Shown piece by piece: positions 1 to 8,321 of a stretch of 57,236 nucleotides of DNA. The notes below the pieces were generated by a model, which did not search any database, had not been told where the DNA came from, and saw only the letters and a program-made list of their open reading frames with translations. Made by a program: the position numbers and the translations under genes. The DNA lies in contig NZ_JAHBBE010000014.1 in the NCBI RefSeq assembly GCF_019331805.1, positions 1-57,236 on the forward strand. Direction: 5' to 3'. The stretch is from Bifidobacterium pongonis. Its GTDB lineage: Bacteria; Actinomycetota; Actinomycetes; Actinomycetales; Bifidobacteriaceae. How positions within the stretch are numbered: position 1 is the first letter of the stretch; each line of letters opens with the position of its first letter.

Positions 1-169
1 CAAGGCCGTGAAGGTGTCGTTCACGAACGGCACGTCCTGGGACGGCAACGGCAAGGCCGCGGACGGTTCGCTGCGCGGTTACTGGGCGTCCGGCTCGAGC
101 ATGGCCGTGGCCAGCGGCCAGGTCATCGCCGGGGTGATGCCCGGCTGCGCGGTGAGTTCGAAGCAGTGA
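1..169 (+). CDS. C-terminal end of an unidentified protein (5' truncated by window)
   Basis: An open frame enters from the left edge (codons start at base 2) and stops with TGA at 167-169, giving 55 C-terminal residues. The tail is rich in Gly, Ser and Ala, with a single Cys near the end (motif MPGCAV). A strong hairpin terminator follows 30 bases later, so this is the last gene of its transcript. I do not recognise the family. The composition would suit an exported or surface protein, but that is only a guess. Confidence 0.6.
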   Translation, partial: KAVKVSFTNGTSWDGNGKAADGSLRGYWASGSSMAVASGQVIAGVMPGCAVSSKQ

Positions 170-198
170 TCATGCACCGGTAGCAGGCATATGCGGCG

Positions 199-245
199 TG
201 GGCCCGTGTCTCTTCCTTTCAGGGGAGGCACGGGCCCATGTTTAT
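199..245 (+). terminator. Intrinsic terminator after the truncated gene
   Basis: A 10-bp perfect stem (TGGGCCCGTG at 199-208 with CACGGGCCCA at 229-238) encloses a pyrimidine/purine loop. It is followed by a T-rich tail (TGTTTATATA). It would end transcription of the gene that enters from the left. Confidence 0.75.
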
Positions 246-321
246 ATACGGATAATTCCTTGTTGAATTCATGTATTGCGGCAAATACGGGATTGTGATG
301 CGAATTTCACAAGTAGAGAAT

Positions 322-351
322 TTGATTTATATGCATACGGTGTTGTTAAAT
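322..351 (+). promoter_or_regulatory. Candidate promoter for the 143-residue protein
   Basis: The gap from 246 to 436 is markedly AT-rich compared with the surrounding sequence. It contains TTGATT (322-327) and TTAAAT (346-351) separated by 18 bases. The match is moderate; other AT-rich hexamers in this gap could serve instead. I see nothing else in the gap. Confidence 0.3.
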
Positions 352-436
352 ACAAACGGAAAAAGTTTGCGTAAAACTGCGCTATGCGGCTGCATAACGC
401 GATGCAAAAGTTATACGTCAAAGCAAAGGAAAAATC

Positions 437-868
437 ATGGCATTGCTTCAGGGATTTGAGGAAATCAACATGTCCGTGCCGACGGGAAAGTCGACGATGA
501 CGGTCACCGATTCCGTTGTGCGCTTCAATAAGGCCACCGCCGCCGATCTCGGTTACCCGGCATGCGTCAAGATCCTCATCAACGACAAGACCAGGCAGAT
601 CGCGGTGCAGGCCTGCACCGCCAAGAGCGGCAACGCAGTGAAGTTCAGCAAGCCGGAAGGCAAGCAGACCACGTCCGTGAACATCAAGGACGCCGTGGTG
701 CTCGAAGCGCTGCACAAGTACTTCACGCTGCCGGAAGCCCCCGAAGGCGAAGTCGCCTACCAGTCCGTGCCCGGTACCGTGCATATCGAAGAGAAGACCA
801 TCATCTTCGATGTCGATGCTGCGACGTCCGGCACCATGAAGAAGCGCGGCCGCAAGAAGAACGCCTGA
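437..868 (+). CDS. Conserved-looking hypothetical protein, 143 residues
   Basis: This soluble protein has no signal peptide or membrane segment. It contains alternating beta-type stretches (residues 20-60 and 95-130) and ends in a very basic tail (KKRGRKKN). I do not recognise a family. The start at 437 has AAAGGAAA eight bases upstream. A second in-frame ATG at 470 also has a good ribosome site (GAGGAAA) and would remove 11 residues. It is a single-gene unit between a terminator and the tyrosine kinase gene. The basic tail could bind nucleic acid, but nothing else supports that. Confidence 0.75.
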   Translation: MALLQGFEEINMSVPTGKSTMTVTDSVVRFNKATAADLGYPACVKILINDKTRQIAVQACTAKSGNAVKFSKPEGKQTTSVNIKDAVVLEALHKYFTLPEAPEGEVAYQSVPGTVHIEEKTIIFDVDAATSGTMKKRGRKKNA

Positions 869-891
869 GCGTCCATCTGATGAGCCTGCAA

Positions 892-932
892 TGTCCCGGA
901 ACGTCCCATAGGTTCGGGGACATTGCTATGCT
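892..932 (+). promoter_or_regulatory. Hairpin plus -10 box ahead of the tyrosine kinase gene
   Basis: An 11-bp near-perfect inverted repeat (892-902 with 912-922, one mismatch) is followed directly by TATGCT at 927-932, a plausible -10 box. The hairpin may end the upstream transcript, or act as an operator next to the promoter of the gene at 966. Confidence 0.4.
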
Positions 933-965
933 CATTGCAGATAGAGAAGTCAGCAAGGGGGAAGA

Positions 966-2447
966 GTGAATTCTGAAGAGATGACGGAAGGCCAGCCTTC
1001 ATCCTCTGATAATCAGGAGAGAAAGATATACACCTTTGCGGATTTGCTGGCGACGGTCCGGAAACATCTCGTGGCAGCTCTTGCCGCTTTTGCGGTTGTG
1101 GTCGTTTGCGTAGGCGCATATGTTTTTCTGGCACCGCCCAAATACACTGCGACGGCGCAGGTGATCGCCACGTTCAACGCCGCGCAGGAGAACGGTGAAT
1201 CGACCGATATCTCGCAGCAGAACACCGGCGGTACGTATATCTCCAGCCAGATCAAGTCCTACCCGACGTTGACGACGACCGAAAAGGTGTTGAGTCCGGT
1301 CATCGCAAAGCTCGGATTGAATGAATCCGTTGCTGATTTGGCGGGGCAGTTGGTCGTCACCAATCCAAGCAATACGGCATTTGTCAATATTTCGGCGAAG
1401 GACGGGGACGCCAAGAGGTCCGCCGACATCGCCAATTCGGTTGCCGAATCGTTGCGATCCGTCGTGCAGGATGACCTGTATGGCGGGAGCAAGGGGCAGT
1501 CGCCCATCAAGCTCACCGTCGTGCAGAAAGCCACGGTTCCGCAAAGCCCGAGCTCCCCGAAGAAGGGACTGTACCTTTCCATCGGCGTGGTGCTCGGTAT
1601 TGTCATCGGCATTTTCGCCGCGGTATTGAAGGAACTGCTGAGTACCAAGGTCGAAGAGGCTTCCGACGTGCGCGGCATCGTCAAGGCGTCGGCTCTCGGT
1701 TCCGTGCCGAAGAACGATGTTCTGACGGGAACCCGACCCGTCATCATCGCCGAGCCCAACGGTCCGGTGGCCGAGGAATACCGCCGTATCCGTACGAACA
1801 TCAAGTTCCTGCAGGCCGACAAGGTCCCCGGCCGTGGCCAGTTGCTGGTGATCTCCTCCACTTCGCCGAGCGAAGGCAAGACCACCACGGCCATCAACGT
1901 CGCCGCGGTGCTGGCCGAGAACGGTGCGAAAGTGCTGCTTATCGACGCCGATCTTCGCCACCCCTCCGTGGCCCATTACTTGGGCATCGAAGGCAATGTC
2001 GGCTTGGCGCACGTGTTGTCCGGCCAGATGACGCCGGTCGATGTGGTGCAAAGCTATTGGAAGCCGAACCTGCATATCCTGCCTGCCGGCAAGCGCCCGG
2101 CCAATGCCAGCCTGCTGCTGAATTCCGACATGATGAAGATGCTGGTCGAGCAGGCGCTGACGCAGTATGACTATGTGCTTATCGACACCGCGCCGCTCGC
2201 GGTATCGAACGATGGCGTCGTGTTCGGCAATTGGGCCAAGGGCGTGGTGCTCGTCACCGCGAACGGCATCTGCCGGAAGAAGGATCTTGAGGAGTCGATG
2301 GACGCGCTGCGTACGGCCAAAGTGCCGGTGCTGGGCTTCGTGTTCAACTTCGCCAACCCGAAGAAGAAGCACAAGAACGCGTACTACTACTATTACGAGG
2401 ACGGTGCGAGACGTAGCACTCCTCGAAGGAGCGGAAGGAAGCACTGA
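966..2447 (+). CDS. Polysaccharide co-polymerase / BY-type tyrosine autokinase (Wzz-CpsD fusion)
   Basis: This is a bacterial tyrosine kinase fused to a chain-length-determinant domain, of the kind that controls export and length of exopolysaccharide or capsule. The Wzz part lies between two membrane segments, at about residues 37-56 and 204-222. The cytoplasmic kinase follows, with Walker A (SPSEGKTTT, about 299-307), Walker A' (LLIDADLRHP) and Walker B (YVLIDTAPL). The autophosphorylated tyrosine cluster is YYYYY at about 473-477, followed by a basic tail. GTG at 966 is preceded by AAGGGGGAAG; ATG 981 is an alternative. No glycosyltransferase, Wzx or Wzy gene lies within the window, so it acts away from its polysaccharide cluster or the cluster ends to the left. 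The one-protein architecture is typical of actinobacteria and proteobacteria. Confidence 0.92.
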   Translation: MNSEEMTEGQPSSSDNQERKIYTFADLLATVRKHLVAALAAFAVVVVCVGAYVFLAPPKYTATAQVIATFNAAQENGESTDISQQNTGGTYISSQIKSYPTLTTTEKVLSPVIAKLGLNESVADLAGQLVVTNPSNTAFVNISAKDGDAKRSADIANSVAESLRSVVQDDLYGGSKGQSPIKLTVVQKATVPQSPSSPKKGLYLSIGVVLGIVIGIFAAVLKELLSTKVEEASDVRGIVKASALGSVPKNDVLTGTRPVIIAEPNGPVAEEYRRIRTNIKFLQADKVPGRGQLLVISSTSPSEGKTTTAINVAAVLAENGAKVLLIDADLRHPSVAHYLGIEGNVGLAHVLSGQMTPVDVVQSYWKPNLHILPAGKRPANASLLLNSDMMKMLVEQALTQYDYVLIDTAPLAVSNDGVVFGNWAKGVVLVTANGICRKKDLEESMDALRTAKVPVLGFVFNFANPKKKHKNAYYYYYEDGARRSTPRRSGRKH

Positions 2448-2463
2448 TTCCGCTGCCGGCATA

Positions 2464-2497
2464 AGACGACGCCCGCCCACGCGAGCGTCGTCTTCGC
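2464..2497 (+). terminator. Hairpin after the tyrosine kinase gene
   Basis: A 9-bp perfect stem (AGACGACGC, 2464-2472, with GCGTCGTCT, 2485-2493) has a 12-base loop. The following T-tract is weak, so termination may be partial. The rest of the gap to 2662 shows no other clear structure. Confidence 0.45.
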
Positions 2498-2662
2498 GTT
2501 GATGGGTGTTTTGAGGCTTATGTGCCGGCCCGACGAGTTCCGATATGTGAAGAGAATGCCATTGGGCGGGCAATGGGCGTGACGTTCAAGTAGACTATTC
2601 CACGCTATATGCCATGAGCAGTGACCATGAGATGTGATTGAGAAGAGGGTGCAAGGCGATAC

Positions 2663-4207
2663 ATGGACGAGCAGAAATTCACGGATGATTCCCTGAATCT
2701 CAGTTTTCCGGCGGCACAGGGACGTGCGGCTTCCGCCGATGCGCCCGAAGGGCATCAGGCTTCCCCTATTTTCCCGGGCGATATCGTCGACAGCTCGTGG
2801 GATTTCGAACCGCTCACCTTCCCGGATTTCGCGGCGGAAGCGGAGAAGGGGCCGCGTCATGCCGCTCCGAAGCGTAATATCCTGAGCGCGCTCGGCGGAG
2901 ATAACGCGGACTCGTCGGGTACGAACGAATCCGAGAACCGCAATACCGATGAGGAACCTGATTCGCAGGGGAACACCACCGTATTCCTGCCGGAAACGGC
3001 ATCCCAGGAAGGGACGCATCCTTTCGATTACATGCCCGCAACGCCGGTGGCCGTGGATCAGCGGTCGGACCGAGCGCAAGCTTCCGGCGGCGAACAGACA
3101 GTCACGTTGCCGCCGGTGAGCGGCGATGCCGAGGAATCGCAGAACACGAGCGAGCCGGAGGACTCCGGTTCGGGCTCGCGGCGTTCCGCCAACGGCAAGC
3201 GTGCCGAGGCGCGTAAGAAGAAGACCATCATCGCCATCGTGGTGCTGGCGATCGTGCTGGTGGCCGGAATCGGAGGCTTCATGCTGTGGAAGGGCGGGCA
3301 GTCCGGAAAGCATGAGGACGCTGTGGCCGCCTGTTCCCAAGCTTCCGAACAGTACGGCAAGGCGAAGAAGGCGCTGGATGCGGCGTTGAAGAGCGCCGAA
3401 AGCGCCCAAACGATCACCGCGTCGCAGGTTACGGACGCCACGACCATCGAGCAGCTGAAGCAGCAGGTGAATAATGCCGGGCAGTTCGGCGCGGCGCAAA
3501 GCTGCGCGGCGAGCCGTTCGCTGACCGAACTGAAGAACGGCGCCAAGACCATGGAAACGCAGACCGCCGAGATGAACAGGAGCGCCGAAGCGATCCGCAA
3601 GGCGGTTTCCTCGGTGAACGTCAGCAAGACGGCCAGGGATTTCAATTCGCTGAAGGATGCGGTCGCCACCGCCCAGGATCTGCTGAACAGCAGCAACGGG
3701 AACGTAAGCGACGAATCCGTGCGTGACGCGTTGCAGCAGGCCATCGACGCCGCGAGCACGCTGATCGACGGCAACAGTACGGACGACAAGGCCATCACGG
3801 ACGCGCTGTCCGCGCTCGAATCCGCCAGCAGCAAGGTGCAGGACGCGATGAATGCCGATTCGCAGAGCACGGGCGACGATTCCGGCACATACGGTACGAA
3901 CGGCACGAACGGTACGTACAACTCGACAAACGGCTATTACTACTATCCGAATACGAACCAAGGCGGCACGCAGACGACACCGAACAGCGATGCCTCCAAC
4001 TCCAATAGCCAGCAGAACAGCGGAAACACCGACGCGTCTGGCTCCAACGGTGATACGGCGAATCATCCGTCGTCCGGCAACTCCGCAGGTACCGGCACCG
4101 GCACCGGTGGAAGCACCGACAGCGGCAATACGGGCAACGGCGGCACCGGTACCGGCAACAGCGGTACGGGCACCGGCTCCACCGGCGATCAGGGTACTGC
4201 TCAGTAA
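2663..4207 (+). CDS. Single-pass membrane protein with long Ser/Thr/Gly/Asn-rich outer tail
   Basis: The layout is an acidic N-terminal region predicted to be cytoplasmic (residues 1-185), a Lys/Arg stop-transfer patch, one membrane helix at about 188-210, then a helical outer region (about 215-400) likely to be coiled coil. The last 110 residues are low complexity, with Thr-Gly and Asn-Gly runs plus a Tyr-rich patch (YYYYP). There is no sortase motif and no N-terminal signal peptide, so the helix itself would anchor it. I do not recognise a family. It follows the tyrosine kinase gene in the same direction. The Tyr-rich and low-complexity tail suits a cell-wall-spanning protein, but its function is unknown. 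Confidence 0.8.
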   Translation: MDEQKFTDDSLNLSFPAAQGRAASADAPEGHQASPIFPGDIVDSSWDFEPLTFPDFAAEAEKGPRHAAPKRNILSALGGDNADSSGTNESENRNTDEEPDSQGNTTVFLPETASQEGTHPFDYMPATPVAVDQRSDRAQASGGEQTVTLPPVSGDAEESQNTSEPEDSGSGSRRSANGKRAEARKKKTIIAIVVLAIVLVAGIGGFMLWKGGQSGKHEDAVAACSQASEQYGKAKKALDAALKSAESAQTITASQVTDATTIEQLKQQVNNAGQFGAAQSCAASRSLTELKNGAKTMETQTAEMNRSAEAIRKAVSSVNVSKTARDFNSLKDAVATAQDLLNSSNGNVSDESVRDALQQAIDAASTLIDGNSTDDKAITDALSALESASSKVQDAMNADSQSTGDDSGTYGTNGTNGTYNSTNGYYYYPNTNQGGTQTTPNSDASNSNSQQNSGNTDASGSNGDTANHPSSGNSAGTGTGTGGSTDSGNTGNGGTGTGNSGTGTGSTGDQGTAQ

Positions 4208-4246
4208 CCGGCAAGCGGTGTGCCGCCCGGGAATCAATCCGGCAAC

Positions 4247-4426
4247 GCGGCAGCGTAGTAACACGGCAGCGCAGCGCCGTGTTGCCGCCCCAAATGAATA
4301 AGCCAGTAGAGCATGTACAGTAACGCATCGCGCCCCGGCCATCGAACCGCATTACGCGGGTACGATGACCGGGGCGCGAGTCATACGCGGGCCGATCCGG
4401 CCGGTATGGCAGCCGGCGGGATCGGC
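4247..4426. terminator. Convergent terminator region with three hairpins
   Basis: Two genes converge here. Three inverted repeats sit in the gap: 4260-4267 with 4276-4283 (8 bp), 4329-4344 with 4363-4378 (16 bp, one mismatch) and 4391-4404 with 4413-4426 (14 bp, one mismatch). None has a strong U-tract on either strand. The symmetry would suit bidirectional termination between the surface-protein gene and the acyl-CoA ligase gene. Confidence 0.55.
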
Positions 4427-4458
4427 GGATCAATGCTTAATGTTCGGGTATGCGGCGT

Positions 4459-6282
4459 TCAGCGCTTGCCGCCGTACAGGTCGCGGTCGATCACCTCGGC
4501 GAACACGCGGTTCACCGCCGGGCGCACGATCTTCAGGCTCGGCGTCAGGCATTTGTTCTCCTGCGTGAACTGCGTGTCAAGCACCACGAACTTGCGCACG
4601 GATTCGGCGCGGGAAACCGTGGCGTTCGCCTTGTCCACATACGCCTGGATCTCGTCGTGCACGGCTGCGTTCAACGCCAGGCGGTCCAGCGGCGTATCCG
4701 CGGAAAGGTCATGCTTGGGCAGCCACTGCGCCAAGGCCTCCGGGTCGAGCGTGACCAGTGCGCCGATGAACGGGCGCTGATCGCCCACCACCACGGCATG
4801 TTCCACGATCGGGCATTTCGCGATCTCCTCCTCCAGCGGAATGGGGGAGACGTTCTTGCCACCAGCGGTGATGATGATGTCCTTCTTACGACCGGTGATG
4901 ATGATACGGCCCGCATCGTCGATGCTCGCCAGATCGCCGGTGCGCAGCCAACCATCCTCGGTGAACACCTCGGCGGTCTTCTCCGGCAGATTATGGTAGC
5001 CGCGGAACACGTTCGGGCCCTTGACCTGCAGTTCGCCGTCATCGGCGATGCGCACGGAGGAGCCGGGCGCGGGCTGGCCGACCGTGCCGATCACATTGTC
5101 GTCGACGCGGGTGGCGGCGAACGGCGCCGCGGTTTCGGTCATGCCATAGCCTTGGATCATCGGCAGGCCGATGCCGGAGTAGAAGTGCGCCAGATCGAGG
5201 GAGAGTGGAGCGCCGCCGCAAGCCACATAGCGGATGTTCGGGCCCAGCGCACCACGCACGGTGTGGTACACGAGCGCCTCATACTTGGCATGTTCCGCGA
5301 TTTCGGCGATCGTATGCGATTCGCCGGCCTGCTCCTTGCGGCTCCACGTGCGCGCCGCCTCGGCGGCCTTCAGGAACAGGCGGCCCTTGAACCCCATGCC
5401 GGCCTTATGCGAGGCGGCGTTGTACACCTTCTCGAATACGCGCGGCACGCCCAGCAGGTAAGTCGGGCCGAAGCTGCGCAGGTCGGGCAGCAGCGACTTC
5501 GTGTCCGGCAGGTAGCCGACCACGCCGTCGTCGGAGGCGATGGAAGCGTACTGGATGAAACGGGCGAAGCAGTGCGCCAACGGCAGGAACAGCAGCAGAC
5601 GGGGGTGATCGTCGAGGATCATCTCATGCAGCGCCTGACTGGCGGAAATCGTGATGCTCACGAAATTGCGGTGCGTCAGCTCGGCGCCCTTCGGCAGACC
5701 GGTGGAACCGGACGTGTACACGATGGTCGCCAGATCGTCGACATGCACCGAGGCGGCACGTTCGGCAAGTTCCTCGTCGGACACCGCCACGCCAAGACCT
5801 TCCAGCGCGCCCAAGGCGTTGCCGTCGATCATGAGGATCTGACGCAGGCTCGGGCAGTTGTCCTTGACGGAATCGAGACGGTCGTAGCGCTCGCGGTTGT
5901 CCGCGATGGCGAGCTTGACCATGGAATCGTTCATGATGCGCTGGGCTTGGGAGGCGGAATCGGTGTCGTAGATCGGCACGCTCACCGCGCCGACGGCGGC
6001 CAGCGCGAAATCGAGGATGCCCCATTCGAGGCGGGTGGAGGAGAACAGCGTCACGGCGTCGCCCTTGGCGATGCCGAGCGCGATCAGACCCTTCGCCGCG
6101 GAGACGACGGACGCGTGGAATTCGCCGGCGGTGACGTCCTGCCAGCGCCCGGGACCGAGCTTCTTCGCCGCGATCACCGTGTCTTCGCCGGTGCGTTCGA
6201 TGCGCCGGGTGAGCAGGGAGTAGATGGTCTGGTCGTCGTCCAGTTCGATGGAGACGCCGGGGGTGGTGTATTCGGAGAGCAT
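4459..6282 (-). CDS. fadD: Long-chain fatty acid--CoA ligase (AMP-forming)
   Basis: This adenylate-forming enzyme activates fatty acids to acyl-CoA at the inner face of the membrane. The ATP/AMP motif YTSGSTGLPKG starts at about residue 189. The adenylate-binding region includes GYGMTE, and WLRTGD is at about 445-450. The hinge/lysine region GRKKDIIITAGGKN is present. The 607-residue length fits the FadD15-like long-chain subgroup. ATG at 6282 is chosen because AAAGAAAG lies 11 bases upstream; GTG at 6294 adds four residues but has no ribosome site. It stands alone, diverging from pdxS. No beta-oxidation gene is nearby, so activation of host or medium fatty acids for lipid synthesis is the likely role (inference). 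Confidence 0.92.
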   Translation of the reverse strand: MLSEYTTPGVSIELDDDQTIYSLLTRRIERTGEDTVIAAKKLGPGRWQDVTAGEFHASVVSAAKGLIALGIAKGDAVTLFSSTRLEWGILDFALAAVGAVSVPIYDTDSASQAQRIMNDSMVKLAIADNRERYDRLDSVKDNCPSLRQILMIDGNALGALEGLGVAVSDEELAERAASVHVDDLATIVYTSGSTGLPKGAELTHRNFVSITISASQALHEMILDDHPRLLLFLPLAHCFARFIQYASIASDDGVVGYLPDTKSLLPDLRSFGPTYLLGVPRVFEKVYNAASHKAGMGFKGRLFLKAAEAARTWSRKEQAGESHTIAEIAEHAKYEALVYHTVRGALGPNIRYVACGGAPLSLDLAHFYSGIGLPMIQGYGMTETAAPFAATRVDDNVIGTVGQPAPGSSVRIADDGELQVKGPNVFRGYHNLPEKTAEVFTEDGWLRTGDLASIDDAGRIIITGRKKDIIITAGGKNVSPIPLEEEIAKCPIVEHAVVVGDQRPFIGALVTLDPEALAQWLPKHDLSADTPLDRLALNAAVHDEIQAYVDKANATVSRAESVRKFVVLDTQFTQENKCLTPSLKIVRPAVNRVFAEVIDRDLYGGKR

Positions 6283-6521
6283 AGATAGCCGCACTTTCTT
6301 TGTGTCATAGGCGATTTTGCCGCACTTCCTTCAAGGTTACGCTCGCGTAGGTTGCGACACGTTGTAGGGCGCTCCAAAAACCGGCTTCTCCTTTTGTGCG
6401 GTGCGGCATGGAATATGCGGCGCGGGCGTGTGGACCTGGAGCTATGGCGGCGGATGGGCGAGGGGACCGCCGTGCGTGCCCAAGGGGCGGGTGCACGTAA
6501 CATAACGGTGCCTTTGCGAAT

Positions 6522-6567
6522 TACAATGTGGTCGTGATGCTTGCTAGGGGCATTGTTTCCCCTAGCA
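6522..6567 (+). promoter_or_regulatory. -10 box and leader hairpin of pdxS
   Basis: TACAAT at 6522-6527 matches the -10 consensus well. A 9-bp perfect inverted repeat (TGCTAGGGG, 6542-6550, with CCCCTAGCA, 6559-6567) would lie in the 5' leader about ten bases after the start of transcription. It may be an operator or an RNA hairpin. No strong -35 hexamer is visible. Confidence 0.5.
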
Positions 6568-6606
6568 TGAGGAAGGACAGCCATTCAGGAATCGAAGGGA
6601 ACGATT

Positions 6607-7482
6607 GTGGCCGAAAACCGAAACGAACTGAACAAGAATCTTGCCCAGATGCTTAAGGGCGGCGTGATCATGGACGTCACCACCCCCGAGCAGGCGCATA
6701 TCGCCGAAGACGCCGGTGCCTGCGCGGTCATGGCTCTGGAGCGCATCCCCGCCGACATCCGTGCGGCCGGTGGCGTGAGCCGTATGAGCGATCCCGCGAT
6801 GATCCGCGGCATCCAGGAAGCCGTGTCCATCCCGGTGATGGCCAAGGTCCGTATCGGCCACATCGCCGAAGCCCGCATCCTGCAGGCCATCGACATCGAC
6901 TATATCGACGAGTCCGAAGTGCTTTCCCCGGCCGACGATGTGTACCACATCGACAAGAACCAGTTCGACGTGCCGTTCGTGTGCGGCGCCAAGAACCTGG
7001 GCGAGGCGCTGCGCCGCATCGCCGAAGGTGCCGCGATGATCCGCACCAAGGGCGAGCCGGGCACCGGTGACGTGATCCAGGCCGTGCGTCACATGCGCAC
7101 GATGAACAAGCAGATCCGCGAACTCGTCTCCCTGCGTGACGACGAGGTGTACGAGGCCGCCAAGCAGCTGGCCGTTCCGTACGACCTGGCCAAGTACGTG
7201 CACGACAACGGCCGTCTGCCTGTCGTGAACTTCGCCGCCGGTGGCGTCGCCACCCCGGCCGACGCCGCCCTGATGATGGAACTCGGCGCCGAAGGCGTGT
7301 TCGTCGGCTCCGGCATCTTCAAGTCCGGCGATCCGGCCAAGCGTGCCGCCGCCATCGTCAAGGCCACCGCCAACTGGCAGGACGCCGATCTGCTGGCCGA
7401 GCTGTCCGCCAACCTGGGCGAAGCCATGGTCGGCATCAACGAGGACGAGATCGAAACCATCATGGCCGCACGCGGCGAGTGA
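6607..7482 (+). CDS. pdxS: Pyridoxal 5'-phosphate synthase lyase subunit PdxS
   Basis: PdxS makes pyridoxal 5'-phosphate from ribose 5-phosphate, glyceraldehyde 3-phosphate and ammonia in the DXP-independent route. Family hallmarks are the start LKGGVIMDV, the stretch [12 protein letters not shown], and the substrate lysine in VMAKVRIGH (K80). The later phosphate loop ([19 protein letters not shown]) is also present. The length (291) is normal. GTG at 6607 has GAAGGGA upstream. It forms a two-gene unit with the glutaminase PdxT, which supplies ammonia, after an 84-base gap that holds a hairpin. The PdxS dodecamer with PdxT is the expected complex. Confidence 0.97.
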   Translation: MAENRNELNKNLAQMLKGGVIMDVTTPEQAHIAEDAGACAVMALERIPADIRAAGGVSRMSDPAMIRGIQEAVSIPVMAKVRIGHIAEARILQAIDIDYIDESEVLSPADDVYHIDKNQFDVPFVCGAKNLGEALRRIAEGAAMIRTKGEPGTGDVIQAVRHMRTMNKQIRELVSLRDDEVYEAAKQLAVPYDLAKYVHDNGRLPVVNFAAGGVATPADAALMMELGAEGVFVGSGIFKSGDPAKRAAAIVKATANWQDADLLAELSANLGEAMVGINEDEIETIMAARGE

Positions 7483-7508
7483 CGCGTCGTCCACGGCAAT
7501 TCTCGCGA

Positions 7509-7538
7509 GGACGGGCAGCGGAAACGCTGCCCGCTCGT
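7509..7538 (+). promoter_or_regulatory. GAAA-loop hairpin between pdxS and pdxT
   Basis: A 9-bp perfect stem (CGGGCAGCG, 7512-7520, with CGCTGCCCG, 7525-7533) is closed by a GAAA tetraloop and has further imperfect pairing outside. The tail CTCGTCTTACC is only moderately U-rich. It probably acts as a processing or attenuation hairpin lowering pdxT relative to pdxS, or protects the pdxS 3' end. Confidence 0.5.
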
Positions 7539-7566
7539 CTTACCTAAGCAACATCGGGAGCAACGC

Positions 7567-8187
7567 ATGGTTGTAGCTGTTGAATACATTTCCAAGGAAC
7601 AATCCGAAAACGTGGAATCCGTCAAGCATGGCGTGACCGGCATCCTCGCGGTGCAGGGCGCGTTCGCCGAACACGCGGCCATGCTCGACAAGCTGGGCGC
7701 GCCGTGGAAGCTGCTGCGCGCGGCCGAGGATTTCGACGAATCCGTCGATCGCGTGATCCTGCCCGGCGGCGAGAGCACCACGCAAGGCAAACTGCTGCGC
7801 TCCACCGGGCTGTTCGAGCCCATCGCGAAGCATATCGCCGAAGGCAAGCCGGTGTTCGGCACCTGCGCCGGCATGATCCTGCTGGCCAAGAAGCTCGACA
7901 ACGACAGCAACGTCTACTTCGGCGCGCTTGACGCCGTGGTACGCCGCAACGCGTACGGTCGCCAGCTGGGATCGTTCGCCGCCACCGCCGATTTCGGCGA
8001 CATCAAGGACTTCCCGCTCGTCTTCATCCGCGGGCCGTTCGTGGTGTCCGTGGGTCCGGACGCCACCGTCGAAACCGAAGTCGACGGCAACGTGGTCGGT
8101 CTGCGCCAAGGCAAGATCCTCGCCACGGCGTTCCACCCGGAGCTTACCGAGGATACCCGCATTCACGAGCTGTTCCTAGGCTTGTGA
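7567..8187 (+). CDS. pdxT: Pyridoxal 5'-phosphate synthase glutaminase subunit PdxT
   Basis: This class I glutaminase hydrolyses glutamine and channels ammonia to PdxS. The triad is visible: Cys100 in FGTCAGM, and His190 and Glu192 in FHPEL. The glycine-rich LPGGEST loop is also present. The protein has about 20 extra N-terminal residues before the usual start (GVTGILAVQGAFAEH), so its N-terminus is either extended or the true start is later. ATG at 7567 has GGGAGCAACGC upstream. It is cotranscribed with pdxS, and a strong terminator follows. Confidence 0.96.
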   Translation: MVVAVEYISKEQSENVESVKHGVTGILAVQGAFAEHAAMLDKLGAPWKLLRAAEDFDESVDRVILPGGESTTQGKLLRSTGLFEPIAKHIAEGKPVFGTCAGMILLAKKLDNDSNVYFGALDAVVRRNAYGRQLGSFAATADFGDIKDFPLVFIRGPFVVSVGPDATVETEVDGNVVGLRQGKILATAFHPELTEDTRIHELFLGL

Positions 8188-8220
8188 GATGCTTGTGAAT
8201 CCAAAAGCGGATTCTTGCCC

Positions 8221-8264
8221 GCAGCGCTCGTCTTCATTACAGTCGGAGACGGGCGCTGCGTTTT
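8221..8264 (+). terminator. Intrinsic terminator of pdxST
   Basis: A 14-bp stem (8221-8234 with 8246-8259, two mismatches) is followed by GTTTTC. It separates pdxST from the ABC exporter gene. Confidence 0.75.
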
Positions 8265-8321
8265 CATGACGACGATACGGCTGCCGGCCATCACAGGTGG
8301 CGCCGTCACAACGGAAAATAG

